From Mesorhizobium sp. B2-8-5 (GTDB lineage Bacteria; Pseudomonadota; Alphaproteobacteria; Rhizobiales; Rhizobiaceae): a stretch of DNA of 64,000 bases. The DNA is taken from the NCBI RefSeq assembly GCF_006440675.2, contig NZ_CP083951.1, positions 1,302,001-1,366,000 of the forward strand. Reading direction: 5' to 3'. A program made the position numbers and the translations under genes. The notes under the pieces are model-generated. The model was given only the letters and a program-made list of their open reading frames with translations, had not been told where the DNA came from and did no database searches. This document shows positions 63,268 to 64,000 of this stretch, in pieces (positions within the stretch are counted from its first letter, which is position 1; every line of letters starts with the position of its first letter).

Positions 63268-63438
63268 GGCAGATCCCCCATATGTTATGATCTGGAGGCG
63301 TCAAAAAAGCCGATTGCGGCGCAGCGGTCTGTTAAAGAGCTCACAATCAATATGCGTTACCGAGGAAAAATCGCCTCGACGGCGAATATATTCTTATTTA
63401 ATAAATTTCTTATCTTTGATTTTTTAATTACATTAATT

Positions 63439-64000
<562 letters not shown>

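Overview
The window is GC-rich, densely coded chromosomal DNA from an alphaproteobacterium of the order Hyphomicrobiales, most likely Mesorhizobium or a close relative. The reasons are the gene order tolQRAB-pal-cpoB-tilS-ftsH-glmM, an RcdA (DUF1465) gene preceded by CtrA boxes, Omp25/31-type porins, an RpoH sigma factor, and several families of intergenic palindromes of the kind scattered through rhizobial genomes. I see no rRNA, tRNA, CRISPR array, transposase or prophage. The genus is inferred from style and synteny, not from a search.

Layout. 1-6.5 kb: the end of a YmdB-like phosphoesterase, TerC, an ArsR regulator divergent from an SRPBCC-VOC-SRPBCC operon, YebC, a SelT-like thioredoxin-fold protein, a DUF1772/TetR pair and rpmE. 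6.6-16 kb: an exporter ABC protein, a PIN-type toxin-antitoxin pair, an M32 carboxypeptidase, small membrane and secreted proteins, a MotA/MotB-like envelope pair and a hemolysin-III protein. 15-24.5 kb: inositol monophosphatase, EF-P, a Sel1 protein coupled to a ThiE-like protein, a run of small enzymes and transporters, then a regulatory island (two CtrA boxes and a candidate small RNA) in front of rcdA, and a glycosyltransferase. 24.7-27 kb: ruvC-ruvA-ruvB. 27-29.3 kb: a TAT-type phosphoesterase and a secreted GH5 glycosidase bracketed by related repeats. 29.4-43 kb: the Tol-Pal cluster, interrupted between tolB and pal by an S23-like four-helix-bundle gene inside an inverted repeat, then cpoB, tilS, ftsH, a cysteine-repeat secreted protein and glmM. 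43-45 kb: two porin-like outer-membrane proteins, each with a perfect CtrA box. 45-50.7 kb: serC (with a serC-type leader RNA) and serA, an EamA transporter, purA. 50.7-55 kb: a large membrane protein of unknown function, a CcdAB pair, an Uup-type ABC-F protein. 55-59.6 kb: thiamine diphosphokinase divergent from a TPP-riboswitch-controlled thiBPQ operon. 59.7-64 kb: an M48 lipoprotein protease, a frameshifted caspase-like/Sel1 gene, and the C-terminal part of rpoH.

How it fits together. Much of the window concerns the cell envelope and its link to the cell cycle: Tol-Pal constriction machinery, periplasmic and outer-membrane proteins, peptidoglycan precursor supply (glmM), FtsH and the M48 protease for quality control, and CtrA-type boxes in front of rcdA, a candidate small RNA and two outer-membrane proteins. 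The second theme is RNA-level control: a TPP riboswitch with a hairpin over the thiB ribosome-binding site, a serC leader, and the tolB-pal inverted repeat. No obvious new defence or mobile system is present. The items most worth testing are the putative CtrA-driven small RNA before rcdA, the S23-like gene in its inverted repeat, the four-repeat cysteine protein, and the frameshifted caspase gene.
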